Source: an uncultured Lysobacteraceae bacterium
Lineage (GTDB): Bacteria > Pseudomonadota > Gammaproteobacteria > Xanthomonadales > Xanthomonadaceae
Direction: 5' to 3'
Assembly (NCBI GenBank): GCA_902825775.1
Contig: CADECF010000009.1
Coordinates: forward strand, 1-64,000
Length of the DNA stretch: 64,000 nt
The notes under the pieces were generated by a model. The model worked only from the letters and a program-made list of their open reading frames with translations, did no database searches and was not told where the DNA came from. Made by a program: the position numbers and the translations under genes. Shown in pieces: positions 43,159 through 52,453 of the stretch. The number at the start of each line of letters is the position of its first letter. Position 1 is the first letter of the stretch.

Positions 43159-44418
43159 TCAGCCGTCCGCATGGTGCGCCGGACTTGGCACGCGGATCGC
43201 TATTTCACGGGGACGATCGTTGGCGCGGCGATCGTCGATTTCCCAACCCAGTTGCGTCGCGAGCCGACCGATGAGCGTCAGGCCCGATCCGCGATCGCTG
43301 CGCTCCGCAGCCGTCGGAGGGCCGCCGGATGCGGCGACGCCATCCTCGCTGAAGACGATGCGGAATTGCGAATCGGCATAGCGCAGCGATAGCGTCCCCG
43401 GAATATCCGGCGACAGTACGCGGCGGATCACGCTGCGCAACAACAGCAGACTTTCGCGTTGCGCTCCGCTCAACCCGCCCGCGGCATCGATCTCGACCGT
43501 GCGGCGAATGCCGTCGACGGCGGGCGCCAGCGATGACGCGGTCTCGCGCAACAGGTCGGCGGCATCCAGGGTTTCCAGTTGCGGTTCGCGGCGGCGCGCA
43601 AGGTCGAGCAGGACATCGAGCAAATCGCCGAGTTCGCGCATCCCACGATCCAGCCGCTGCAGCCGCTGCCGGCTGTAGTCGCTCGCCGCCGGATCGTCGA
43701 GCAGGACTTCCGCCGACGCGCGCACCACCGCGATCGGCGTGCGCAATTCGTGGCTGGCATCGGCGTACAAGCGGCGCTCGTGCGCATCGGCTTCGGCCAG
43801 GCGCGCCTGATAACGGTCGATCGCCGATGCGAGCTTGCCCAATTCGTCGTCGCTGACGGTTTGCGCCAGATCGCTTATCTGCGGACGCGCCGGCAAGGCA
43901 TCGACCGCCTGCGCCAGTTTCCTGACCGGCACCAATGTCCGGCCAGCGAAAATCCAGCCCAACCAGCCGGCGATGCCGGTACCCAACACGACCACCGCGG
44001 CGAGGAACCAGTTCAGGTCGAGTTCCATGCGTTCGATATCGCTCAGATCGATGACGAAGAACATCCGCCCCAGATCGGTATCGAATACGCCGATATGGAT
44101 GCCATCGGCAGCTTCGTTGTCGCTTTCGTGGATGCCAGGCGGAAGCTGTGCGAATTCGGCCGGCACTTGTCCGCTGCCGTCGGCGCGGCGCAGGTAACCG
44201 CTCAAGCGGTGGGTCTGCGGCAAAGGCACGGACGGGTCGGCGGCGAGCCTGAGGCTATAGTCCTCCGCCTGCCCGCGCAGGATTTCGTCGACGATGATGT
44301 GCTCGTAATCTTCGGCGATGAACACCGTCGCGGCCGCGAACAGCAAGCTCAGCAAGAAACCGAGCAGCGTATAGGCCAGCGTCACGCGACGCCGCAAGGT
44401 CGCAGGACGCGGACTCAC
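43159..44418 (-). CDS. Sensor histidine kinase with atypical ATP-binding domain
   Basis: The 419-aa protein has two membrane helices (about 14-36 and 137-158) around a periplasmic sensor loop, then HAMP (about 160-212). The HisKA segment has His223 in DASHELRTP. In the ATPase part the N-box region (about 321-336, LLLLRSVIRRVLS) lacks the usual Asn residues. D359-G360 and the G-box GSGLTLIG (377-384) are present. It may be a weak kinase or mainly a phosphatase. Its start overlaps the response-regulator stop (ATGA). Confidence 0.88.
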   Translation of the reverse strand: MSPRPATLRRRVTLAYTLLGFLLSLLFAAATVFIAEDYEHIIVDEILRGQAEDYSLRLAADPSVPLPQTHRLSGYLRRADGSGQVPAEFAQLPPGIHESDNEAADGIHIGVFDTDLGRMFFVIDLSDIERMELDLNWFLAAVVVLGTGIAGWLGWIFAGRTLVPVRKLAQAVDALPARPQISDLAQTVSDDELGKLASAIDRYQARLAEADAHERRLYADASHELRTPIAVVRASAEVLLDDPAASDYSRQRLQRLDRGMRELGDLLDVLLDLARRREPQLETLDAADLLRETASSLAPAVDGIRRTVEIDAAGGLSGAQRESLLLLRSVIRRVLSPDIPGTLSLRYADSQFRIVFSEDGVAASGGPPTAAERSDRGSGLTLIGRLATQLGWEIDDRRANDRPREIAIRVPSPAHHADG

Positions 44419-45125
44419 GGCGCCGCCATCAGCCGATAACCTAGCCCGCGCACGGACTGGATCATCTGATGGCCGAAGGGTCGGTCCAGCAATACCCGCA
44501 GCTCGTACACATGCGTGTGCAAGGCCGCCGCTTCGCCGCCGCCATCGCTCCAGACCGCCTCGATCAGCTTGGCGTGCGAAACGACGTTAGGCGCGTTCCT
44601 CATGAGCGCCAGCAGGATCTGGCCTTGCGCGCGCGTCAGCGCGAAACTCTTGCCGCCGCGCGCGGCGAGCATCGATCGCGGGTCGTAGCTCAAATCGCCG
44701 GCTTGGAGCGCGGCATCGGCATCGCGTCCGCGCCGCTGCAACACGCGTATCCGCGCCTCCAGCTCGCGCATCGCGAAAGGTTTGACCATGTAATCGTCCG
44801 CACCTTCGGCATAGCCGCGCAACTTGTCGTCGAGCGTATCGCGTGCGGTCAGCATCAACACCGGCACGCCGCGGCCGGCTTCGCGCAAGCTGCGGCACAA
44901 CGCCAGGCCATCCAGCCGCGGCAGGCCGAGATCGAGCACGATCGCATCGAAACGGCCGTCGATGGCGCGGGCCAGGCCGGTTTCGCCGTCGGCGGCGTGG
45001 TCGACTTCGTAGCCGCGGTGCTCCAGGAAATCCCAGATGCTGGCGGCGAGGTCGTGCTGATCCTCCACGATCAGAACTTTCAAGCCATCCACCGTCTTTT
45101 CGATCGCGCGCGGATCAGCGCTCAT
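44415..45125 (-). CDS. OmpR-family response regulator
   Basis: The 236-aa regulator has a receiver domain (about 14-130) with Glu21-Asp22, phospho-acceptor Asp65 in VLDLGLP, Thr in LTARD and Lys in YMVKPF. The OmpR/PhoB winged helix (about 140-234) ends VRGLGYRL. It is first in the two-gene operon with the sensor kinase. It is divergent from the LTA-synthase-like gene across 193 bases, so that gene is a natural candidate target (inference). Confidence 0.95.
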   Translation of the reverse strand: MSADPRAIEKTVDGLKVLIVEDQHDLAASIWDFLEHRGYEVDHAADGETGLARAIDGRFDAIVLDLGLPRLDGLALCRSLREAGRGVPVLMLTARDTLDDKLRGYAEGADDYMVKPFAMRELEARIRVLQRRGRDADAALQAGDLSYDPRSMLAARGGKSFALTRAQGQILLALMRNAPNVVSHAKLIEAVWSDGGGEAAALHTHVYELRVLLDRPFGHQMIQSVRGLGYRLMAAP

Positions 45126-45318
45126 CGCTTGGTTTCCCGGCCCGTTTCCATCGCGCTAGCTTGCCACCGTCGGCACGGATCAACCAGCGGGCGAATGCGC
45201 CTGGGCCGTTCTCCGCCCATGGATTAACGGCTCCCTGAGATTCGGCTGAGACAAATTTACGCGCCGGCCGTCAGGCTGCGCGCCGTAACGACGGCATCGT
45301 GCCGCGACGCTTCTTGGC

Positions 45319-47292
45319 TTGGAGTCGGACTTGATTGGCGGGCATCCCTTGTACGAACGGTTCCGGCCGCTGATCTGGCTGTGCGCCACCTTTCTCGCAT
45401 TGTCCGCGCTGACCCGCTTGACGCTGCTCCTCGCGACCGGCCAAGGCGTCCCGCTTTCGATCGGCAGCTGGTCGTACACCTTCGGCGTAGGTTTCGGATA
45501 CGACGCGCTTACCTGCGTCTACTTCGCGGCCCCGGTCGTGTTGGCGCTATGGCTGCTGCCGTCCCGATGGCTCTCGAATCGCCGGGCGCGCGCCGCGCTG
45601 GACGGGCTGCTGCTGCTGTCGACGGTCGCGATGCTGTTCGTCGCCGTTTCGGAGTGGACGTTTTGGGATGAGTTCCAGAGCCGGTTCAATTTCATCGCGG
45701 TCGACTACCTCGTCTATACGACCGAAGTGATCGGCAACATCCGCGAGTCGTATCCGGTGTTCTGGATATTGTCCGGCGTCGTCGCCCTATCCATCGGATA
45801 TTTCCTGCTCACTCGGCGTTGGAATCGCGCAACCGGCTCAGGCGGCAGCTTCTTCGGGCGCAGCGTGGTTGCAGCCGCATGGATCGCGACCGGCCTGTTG
45901 GGCACCTGGCTCATCAGCGGCGAGCTAAAAGACCGCACCGACAACCAATACGTCAACGAACTGGCCGGGAACGGCATCTACCAATTCTTCTCCGCCTACC
46001 GCAGCGCGTCGCTCGACTACGATCGCTTCTATCGGTCCTTGCCGCTGCCGCAAGCATTCGCCGAACTACGCGAACAGTTGGCCACGCCCGATGCGCGTTT
46101 CGTCGACGACGATCCGATGGATATAGCCCGCGACATTCGCAACGCCGCCCCGGAACGAAAACTCAATGTGGTGCTGATCAGCGTCGAAAGCCTGTCAGCC
46201 GACTACTCCGGCACGTACGGCCGCAAGCCGAGCCTGACGCCGCAACTGGACGCCCTGACCCCCGACAGCCTGCTGTTCGCGCAGCTGTACGCCTCGGGCA
46301 CCAGGACCGTACGCGGCCTGGAAGCGCTGTCGCTTTCGGTGCCGCCTACGCCCGGCGAATCGATCGTCAAACGGCCGCACAATGAAGGACTGTTCAGTCT
46401 GGCTACCGTGTTCAACGGCAAAGGTTACGTATCGCAGTTCCTATACGGCGGCTACGGCGCATTCGACGACATGAACCATTTCTTCGGCAGCAACGGCTAC
46501 GAAGTGCACGATCGCAGCCAGATACCCGAAGCGGCGATCCACCAGGCCAATATCTGGGGCGTGGCCGATGAAGACCTCTACACGATGGCGATGGGCGAAT
46601 TCGACCGCGCGCACGCCGCAGGCAAACCGTTCTTCGCGCACCTGATGACGACCTCCAACCACCGGCCCTACACCTTTCCGACCGGCCGCGGGCCATGGCC
46701 GCAAGGCAAGCGCGAAAGCGCGGTGGCGTACACCGACTGGGCGATCGGCGACTTCATCCGCCGTGCGCGCGGCAAGCCGTGGTTCGGCGACACGGTGTTC
46801 GTGATCACCGCCGACCACTGCGCCTCGAGCGCGGGCAAGGCCGAATTGCCGGTGTTCCGCTACCACATCCCGATGTGGGTCTATTCGCCGGGCAACATCC
46901 CGCCCGGGCGTTACGATCGCATGCTCGGCCAAATCGATATTCCGCCAACCCTGCTCGGATTGCTGGGCATGGACTATCGCAGCGAATTCTACGGTGCGGA
47001 CGTCTTCCAGACCCCGCCCGGGCACGACCGCGCGCTGATCGGCACTTACCAACTTCTCGGCTATCTGAACCAAGACCGGCTCGTGGAATTAGCGCCGCAC
47101 CGAAAGGTGGACGTCGTCCGCCCGGCGTACGGCTACGATCAACCGCAACCGAAGCTGGCGTTCGACAGCGCGTTGGCCGTGCGGGCGATCAGCTACTACC
47201 AGACCGCGAGTTACCGCTTCGCGCACGGCTTGATGAGCGCGGAGCGACCATCCGCTGAAAATGCCGTTGCCGTGCCGACCGGCTCCCGCTAG
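45319..47292 (+). CDS. LTA-synthase-like membrane phosphotransferase
   Basis: The 657-aa protein has about five N-terminal membrane helices (20-210) and a large periplasmic sulfatase-fold domain (about 280-560). VVLISVESLSADYSG has the first metal Glu. ASGTRTVRGLEAL carries the Thr nucleophile near residue 333. FAHLMTTSNHRPYTFP and FVITADHC provide metal His/Asp. In Gram-negatives such proteins transfer phosphoglycerol or phosphoethanolamine to envelope glycans. The start is TTG at 45319 or 45331; no good ATG exists. The divergent two-component system may control it. Confidence 0.87.
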   Translation: MESDLIGGHPLYERFRPLIWLCATFLALSALTRLTLLLATGQGVPLSIGSWSYTFGVGFGYDALTCVYFAAPVVLALWLLPSRWLSNRRARAALDGLLLLSTVAMLFVAVSEWTFWDEFQSRFNFIAVDYLVYTTEVIGNIRESYPVFWILSGVVALSIGYFLLTRRWNRATGSGGSFFGRSVVAAAWIATGLLGTWLISGELKDRTDNQYVNELAGNGIYQFFSAYRSASLDYDRFYRSLPLPQAFAELREQLATPDARFVDDDPMDIARDIRNAAPERKLNVVLISVESLSADYSGTYGRKPSLTPQLDALTPDSLLFAQLYASGTRTVRGLEALSLSVPPTPGESIVKRPHNEGLFSLATVFNGKGYVSQFLYGGYGAFDDMNHFFGSNGYEVHDRSQIPEAAIHQANIWGVADEDLYTMAMGEFDRAHAAGKPFFAHLMTTSNHRPYTFPTGRGPWPQGKRESAVAYTDWAIGDFIRRARGKPWFGDTVFVITADHCASSAGKAELPVFRYHIPMWVYSPGNIPPGRYDRMLGQIDIPPTLLGLLGMDYRSEFYGADVFQTPPGHDRALIGTYQLLGYLNQDRLVELAPHRKVDVVRPAYGYDQPQPKLAFDSALAVRAISYYQTASYRFAHGLMSAERPSAENAVAVPTGSR

Positions 47293-47330
47293 CCGCGAGG
47301 GAATACCAGGCGCTCGGATATCATGCCTGC

Positions 47331-48164
47331 ATGGATGCGCCGAACCGCATTCCGCACGAGGCGGACGAATTGGGGCGATGGCTGTCGCGCTATCGGAGCG
47401 TCTTCGTGCTGACCGGCGCGGGTTGCAGCACCGGCTCGGGCATCCCGGATTACCGCGATGCGGACGGCCAGTGGAAACGCACTCCGCCCGTCACCTACCA
47501 AGCCTTCGTCAGCGATGCGCAGGTCAACGCGCGGTATTGGGCGCGCAGTTTCATCGGCTGGCCGCGGGTCTCAGCTGCCGAACCTAATGCGGCGCATCGC
47601 GCGCTGGCCCGGTGGCAGGCTTCCGGCAGCGTATCGGCCCTGGTCACGCAGAATGTCGACGGCCTGCACCAGCGCGCGGGCAGCGCGCCGGTGATCGATT
47701 TGCACGGTCGCTTGGACCATGTCGTCTGCTTGTCCTGCAACGCCGCGCAGACGCGCGCGGACATGCAGCGCTCGCTGGCGGAACGCAATCCGGATTGGGC
47801 AGGTTTGGAGGCGGCAACCGCGCCGGACGGCGATGCCGATCTCGACGGCCACGATTTCTCGCGTTTCAGCGTGCCGCCCTGCCCGCGTTGCGAAGGCATG
47901 CTGAAGCCGGATGTGGTGTTCTTCGGCGAGAACGTGCCCCGGCCGCGTTACCTGCAAGCGCAAGCCGCGCTGCGGGCGTCGGATGCCATGCTGGTGGTGG
48001 GTTCGTCGCTGATGGTGTATTCGGGCTACCGCTTCGTGCGCGGCGCGCACGAGGCCGGGCTGCCGATCGCCATCGTCAATCGCGGACTTACCCGCGCCGA
48101 CGATCTGGCGACGTTGAAGATCGATGCCGAAGCCGGCGCCGCATTGAGCATCGCGCTGGCGTAG
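47331..48164 (+). CDS. Sir2-family NAD-dependent deacetylase
   Basis: The 277-aa sirtuin has TGAGCSTGSGIPDYRD (28-43) for NAD, TQNVDGLHQRAG (about 105-116), catalytic His in LHGRL and two zinc Cys pairs (CLSC near 131, CPRC near 184). GSSLMVYSGY and IVNRG close the fold. It removes acyl groups from lysines of cytosolic proteins. The stop codon TAG is the first three bases of a TAGCCCGGG repeat, so the natural 3' end may have been replaced. Confidence 0.94.
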   Translation: MDAPNRIPHEADELGRWLSRYRSVFVLTGAGCSTGSGIPDYRDADGQWKRTPPVTYQAFVSDAQVNARYWARSFIGWPRVSAAEPNAAHRALARWQASGSVSALVTQNVDGLHQRAGSAPVIDLHGRLDHVVCLSCNAAQTRADMQRSLAERNPDWAGLEAATAPDGDADLDGHDFSRFSVPPCPRCEGMLKPDVVFFGENVPRPRYLQAQAALRASDAMLVVGSSLMVYSGYRFVRGAHEAGLPIAIVNRGLTRADDLATLKIDAEAGAALSIALA

Positions 48165-48281
48165 CCCGGGCGGAGCCGAAGGCGATACCCGGGGCCCGAC
48201 TTCAGCTGGACAGATGAAGCTTGCTTTCGACGTGAGCCAGGCCCGCGACCCCGGGTATCGCTACGCTCCCACCCGGGCTAC
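48162..48281. repeat. TAGCCCGGG-family palindrome, long form
   Basis: Arms TAGCCCGGGCGGAGCCGAAG and CTACGCTCCCACCCGGGCTA, with inner GATACCCGGGGC and CCCCGGGTATC. It overlaps the sirtuin stop codon and fills the convergent gap to the permease gene. Confidence 0.88.
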
Positions 48282-48283
48282 GT

Positions 48284-49705
48284 TTATGCGTCTTGCGCGC
48301 GCGCGAGCAGGCTGCCGCGCCGGCCATAGGCCAGGTACGCGACCACGCCGAGCACATTCCACACCAGGAACCAGAGCTGCGTGCGTTGCGGCAGGCTCCA
48401 GAACAGGTACAGGCAGCCGAAAATCGCGATCGGCCCGACCACCCACGCCAGCGGCGTGCGGAACACGCGCTTGCGACCCGGATCGCGTTTGCGCAACACC
48501 AGTAAACAAACAGCGACCGCGGTGAACGCCGCCAGCGTGCCGGCATTGGCCAACGCGGCGATTTCGTCGAGACGGGCGACGCCGGCGAGCGCCGCGACCA
48601 GGATCGCGGTGAACAAGGTGATGCGGACCGGCGTGCCGCTGCGCGCGCTCACTTTCGAGAGCCCGCGCGGCAGCAGGCCGTCGCGCGACATCACGAAGAA
48701 GATCCGGCTCTGCCCGTAGAAGAACGCCAGCAGCACGGTCGGCAACGCGACCACCGCCGCGCCGGCGACGATGCCTGCGGCCCCGCCTTGGCCGAGCTCG
48801 CGCATGATCAGCGCCAAAGGCGCGGGGCTGTGCGCGAAGACCGTATAGCTCAGCGCGCCCACCGCGGCGATCGCCACGATGATGTAGATCAACGTACACC
48901 CGACCATCGAACCGATGATGCCGATCGACAGATCGCGTCCCGGATCCTTGGTTTCTTCCGCGGCGGTGGAAATCGCATCGAAGCCGTAGAAAGCGAAGAA
49001 AATGATCGCCGCGGCCGCCATCACCCCGCGTTCCACCCCGTCGGCGCCCATCGATTTGGCGAAGCCGTAGGGCATGAAAGGATCCAGCCGCGCCGCGTCG
49101 AAGTGCGGCAGCGCGATCGCCACGAACACGGCCAGCGCGACTACTTTGATCGCCACCAGCACGGCGTTGAGGGTCGCGCTCTCGCGGGTGCCGACCATCA
49201 GCACGCCGGCGACCACGAATACGATCAGCACCGCCGGCAGGTTGACGAGGCCTCCGGCATGCGGACCGCTGGTGATGGCCGGCGGCAACTGCATGCCGAT
49301 GCCCGCCAGGAACTCCACCACCGAGCCCGACCAGCCGACCGCCACCGCGCTCACCACCAGCGAATATTCCAGGATCAGGCTCCAGCCCACGACCCAAGCG
49401 ATGGCCTCGCCCAGCACGATGTAGCTATAGGTGTAGGCGCTGCCGGCCGCCGGCATCATCGTTGCCATCTCGGCATAAGCCAGCGCGGCGCACGCGCAGA
49501 TGATGCCCGCCACCGCGAACGACAGCAGCACGGCAGGGCCGGCCAGATTGGCGCCGACGCCGATCAGGGTGTAGATGCCGGTACCGACGATGGCGCCGAT
49601 GCCCAGCGCGATCAGATGCGGCCAACTCAGCGTGGGGACCAGACGCCGCCCCTCTTCGTGCACGGTGACTTGGTCGATGTCCTTGCGCCGGAGCCATGAC
49701 TGCAT
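48284..49705 (-). CDS. APC-superfamily amino acid permease
   Basis: The 473-aa inner-membrane transporter has about twelve helices. The first carries the unwound substrate loop IGAIVGTGIYTLIG (residues 35-48), and AYTYSYIVLGEAIAWVVGWSL is also typical. FFAFYGFDAISTAAEETKDPGRDLSIGI is the cationic amino acid transporter (CAT/YfnA) signature. It probably imports amino acids with protons or exchanges them; substrate not decided. It is monocistronic between repeats. Confidence 0.93.
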   Translation of the reverse strand: MQSWLRRKDIDQVTVHEEGRRLVPTLSWPHLIALGIGAIVGTGIYTLIGVGANLAGPAVLLSFAVAGIICACAALAYAEMATMMPAAGSAYTYSYIVLGEAIAWVVGWSLILEYSLVVSAVAVGWSGSVVEFLAGIGMQLPPAITSGPHAGGLVNLPAVLIVFVVAGVLMVGTRESATLNAVLVAIKVVALAVFVAIALPHFDAARLDPFMPYGFAKSMGADGVERGVMAAAAIIFFAFYGFDAISTAAEETKDPGRDLSIGIIGSMVGCTLIYIIVAIAAVGALSYTVFAHSPAPLALIMRELGQGGAAGIVAGAAVVALPTVLLAFFYGQSRIFFVMSRDGLLPRGLSKVSARSGTPVRITLFTAILVAALAGVARLDEIAALANAGTLAAFTAVAVCLLVLRKRDPGRKRVFRTPLAWVVGPIAIFGCLYLFWSLPQRTQLWFLVWNVLGVVAYLAYGRRGSLLARAQDA

Positions 49706-49782
49706 AAAAACCCTCGTTGCGGCCGTGTGAGGCGCACATAGTGGGCTATCGGGGGCGCCGATGCGAGATGGGTCGGCTTTTT

Positions 49783-49878
49783 TGTGGGAGCGGCTTTAGC
49801 CGCGAGCTTTTTTGGTGCGAGGCGATCTTGCAAGAGCTCGCGGCTAAAGCCGCTCCCACAAAAAGCCGCTCCTACAAA
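49783..49878. repeat. REP-like inverted pair with extra unit
   Basis: TGTGGGAGCGGCTTTAGCCG mirrors CGGCTAAAGCCGCTCCCACA, followed by an added AGCCGCTCCTACAAAAG unit. It lies upstream of the permease and downstream of cfa. Confidence 0.9.
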
Positions 49879-49891
49879 AGCGGCAGGCAGA

Positions 49892-51022
49892 TCAGCGCGG
49901 CGCGATATAGCCGCCCTTGACCCCGCGCGGCGACATCACCAATTGCCACAACTGGATCCGCCGCGACCGGAATGCAGCCATCGATGCCGCCAGGTAGTAC
50001 CGCCACATGCGCCGGAAGCGCTCGTCGTAGCGTGCGGGCAGGCTGTCCCATGCGCTTTCGATGTTCGCGCGCCAGGCCTGGAGCGTGCGGTCGTAGTCGG
50101 TGCCGAAGTTGTGCCAGTCCTCGACCAGGAATACGTCTTCGACCGCAGTGGCGATCTGCGCCGCCGAAGGCAGCATCGAATTTGGGAAGATGTAACGCCC
50201 TATCCACGGATCGGTATGGGTGACCGATTGGTTGCCGCCGATCGTGTGCAGCAGGAACAAGCCGTCGTCCGACAGGCAGCGGCGCGCCATTTCGAAATAA
50301 GTCCGGTAGTTCTTGACGCCGACATGCTCGAACATGCCTACCGACAGGATCCGGTCGAAGGGCTCGTCGACATCGCGATAGTCCTGCACGCGGATCTCGA
50401 TCGGCAGGCCGGCGCACAACGTCCGCGCATACGCGGCCTGCTCGCGCGAGATGGTGATGCCCACTCCGCTCACGCCGTAACGCTCGGCGGCGAACTTGAG
50501 CGCCTCGCCCCAGCCGCAACCGATATCCAGCACGCGCATGCCGGGGCGCAAGCCCAGCTTGCGGCAGATCAGATCGAGCTTGGCGGCCTGCGCGTCGTCG
50601 AGGTTGTCGGCTTCGCGCCAGTAGCCGCAGCTGTAGACCAGGCGTTTGCCGAGCATCGCCCGGTAAAGGTCGTTGCCGAGGTCGTAGTGGCGTTCGCCGA
50701 CTTCGAAGGCGCGGTGCCCCTTCTGCAGGTTGAGCAGATGCGCGCGCAACCCGTCCCAAATTTCGGCGAGGCTGTGCGCGCGCTGGTCGATGCGCGCGTC
50801 GAGCAGGCGGTACAGGAAGCCGTCGAGCGATGCCGCGTGCCACCAACCGTCCATATACGATTCGCCCAAGCCCAGCGAGCCGCGCGCCAGCACGCGCGCC
50901 GCCAGACGCGAATCGTCGATTTGCAGGTCCCACGGCCGGCTGCCGTCGATGCGCACATCGGCGTCGCTCAGCAAGGTTTGCAAGCGGTCCTGGAAAGGAT
51001 GCAACGCGACATCGGCCTTCAT
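49892..51022 (-). CDS. cfa: Cyclopropane-fatty-acyl-phospholipid synthase
   Basis: The 376-aa enzyme adds a methylene bridge to unsaturated acyl chains of membrane lipids using S-adenosylmethionine. SAM is bound at VLDIGCGWGEALKFAA. YSCGYWREADNLDDAQ, GITISREQAAYAR, SVGMFEHVG and IGRYIFPNSMLPS are family blocks. The ATG at 51022 has GGGAG six bases upstream, better than the GTG at 51037. It is usually induced in stationary phase or stress. Single gene. Confidence 0.95.
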   Translation of the reverse strand: MKADVALHPFQDRLQTLLSDADVRIDGSRPWDLQIDDSRLAARVLARGSLGLGESYMDGWWHAASLDGFLYRLLDARIDQRAHSLAEIWDGLRAHLLNLQKGHRAFEVGERHYDLGNDLYRAMLGKRLVYSCGYWREADNLDDAQAAKLDLICRKLGLRPGMRVLDIGCGWGEALKFAAERYGVSGVGITISREQAAYARTLCAGLPIEIRVQDYRDVDEPFDRILSVGMFEHVGVKNYRTYFEMARRCLSDDGLFLLHTIGGNQSVTHTDPWIGRYIFPNSMLPSAAQIATAVEDVFLVEDWHNFGTDYDRTLQAWRANIESAWDSLPARYDERFRRMWRYYLAASMAAFRSRRIQLWQLVMSPRGVKGGYIAPR

Positions 51023-51131
51023 CGCCAACTCCCGCACTCACCACATGTACAGATTATCGCAACGTTTCCCCGCGCATGCCTGCAAAGCTAGAACGCTGCG
51101 TAGCCATCGCCGCGGCCGCAACGCCTCGCTC

Positions 51132-51184
51132 TTGTGGGAGGGGCTTCAGCCCCGACGAGCTCGAGGCTGAAGCCCCTCCCACAA
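51132..51184. repeat. Variant REP-like hairpin
   Basis: TTGTGGGAGGGGCTTCAGCCC pairs with GGCTGAAGCCCCTCCCACAA with a short centre. The core GGGGC...GCCCC differs from the GCGGC core of the main family, but keeps pairing, showing compensatory change. Confidence 0.88.
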
Positions 51185-51191
51185 AGAACGA

Positions 51192-52019
51192 TCAGCCCCC
51201 CGAAAAATAACCGCGGTAGGCCGGCGCGATATGCGGCAACAGGATCGCGGCCGGCACTTCCACCGTCTGCGTGCCGTCGGCGTACGGCCCCACCTGGTAT
51301 GGCGGGAATACGAAGCGCAGCGCGCTGAGTTTGCCGTCGGCGCCGATCACCGGCTCGAACTGCGAGAAGTTGTCGGCTTCGGCTTCGCTGCCCTCGTCGA
51401 TCATTTTGCCGGCGTCGCGGATCATTTCGGCGCGTTCGGCCGGCGGCAGCTCGTCGGCGTCGACGCGCTCGGACAATTTGGTATGCAACTGTTCGCGCAC
51501 ATAGTCCGAGATCGGCTTCCAACCGGCGGCTTGCGGCACCAGGTCCTTCGACGTCAGCAGTTTGTCCTGCTGCGGCAGCCAGACGAAACGCGCGATCAGC
51601 GGACTGCCGTGCGCGCCGCCGGTATAGCTGCTGCCGTCGGCGGCGACGGCCACCAACTGCGGCGTGTCGACCAATTCGGTGAAACTCAAACTCAGGTCGT
51701 AAGGCGCGGTCGGCTTGTCGTTGCCCAGGCCGCCCACGGCCTCCAGCAATTCGGCGCGGGCCGCGTCGGCGTACCGTTTCAGTTCCGCCGCCAGGCCCGG
51801 GTACTTGCGCGCGGCGGGCGGGTAGCTGACGCCGATCACGTAGCGCTCGTTGCTTTCGACCACGTCCTTGAGTTCGACCGGTTGCGCGGGCGCGACCGGC
51901 GCCGGCGCCGTGCCGGCCGGTGGGGGCGCCGAGGCGGAGGGCGCGGCCGGTTCCGGACCGCGGTTGCAGGCGGCCAGCGTCAAGACGAAAAACAATAGCG
52001 GCAACGTCGAACGTTTCAT
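51192..52019 (-). CDS. DUF3298-domain lipoprotein
   Basis: The 275-aa precursor has a lipobox LAAC (Cys18), an Ala/Pro-rich linker (about 25-48), a DUF4163-like half and a DUF3298 half (ending PYQVGPYADGTQTVEVP). This architecture is seen in PdaC and RsiV-like extracytoplasmic domains, where it binds polymers or ligands. No catalytic domain follows, so it may bind envelope glycan (inference). AAGGAA stands 8 bases before the ATG. Confidence 0.88.
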   Translation of the reverse strand: MKRSTLPLLFFVLTLAACNRGPEPAAPSASAPPPAGTAPAPVAPAQPVELKDVVESNERYVIGVSYPPAARKYPGLAAELKRYADAARAELLEAVGGLGNDKPTAPYDLSLSFTELVDTPQLVAVAADGSSYTGGAHGSPLIARFVWLPQQDKLLTSKDLVPQAAGWKPISDYVREQLHTKLSERVDADELPPAERAEMIRDAGKMIDEGSEAEADNFSQFEPVIGADGKLSALRFVFPPYQVGPYADGTQTVEVPAAILLPHIAPAYRGYFSGG

Positions 52020-52102
52020 GGTGCATTCCTTGGCATCGATCCGCGCAAATTATCGCGCGCCGTGTGATGTCCGCATCCACGTCGCACCGCCTTCCGGGCA
52101 AT

Positions 52103-52130
52103 AAAAAACCCCGGGCGTCGCCGCCCGGGG
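52103..52130 (-). terminator. Terminator of csp copy 2
   Basis: CCCCGGGCG pairs with CGCCCGGGG around TCGC; on the minus strand it is followed by six Ts. It lies 27 bases beyond the cold-shock stop codon. Confidence 0.92.
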
Positions 52131-52156
52131 TCCGGTGTCACGATGAAGCTACAGGC

Positions 52157-52366
52157 TTACAGGGCCTGCACTTCGTCGGCCTGCAGGCCCTTCTGGCCCT
52201 GCACGACCTTGAACGAGACCTTCTGGCCTTCCTGCAGCGACTTGAAGCCGCTGCCCTGGATCGAGCGGAAGTGGACGAACAGGTCCTGGCCGCTTTCCGG
52301 GGTGATGAAGCCGAAGCCCTTGGCGTCGTTGAACCACTTGACGGTGCCGGTCTGACGATCAGACAT
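52157..52366 (-). CDS. CspA-family cold-shock protein, copy 2
   Basis: The 69-aa cold-shock domain has RNP1 KGFGFITPE and RNP2 LFVHFRSI. It differs from copy 1 at about 17 positions, mostly surface residues. It binds single-stranded nucleic acid. AAGGAG lies before the ATG, and a strong terminator follows. The long leader shares an element with copy 1 (52454-52516). Confidence 0.96.
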   Translation of the reverse strand: MSDRQTGTVKWFNDAKGFGFITPESGQDLFVHFRSIQGSGFKSLQEGQKVSFKVVQGQKGLQADEVQAL

Positions 52367-52453
52367 TTTGTTACTCCTTGGAACAGTTTTGAGTTGGAAC
52401 ACGGCCTGCGACACGCATGGCCGAGACTGTCGAGCAAGGGGTAACGCGAGAGC

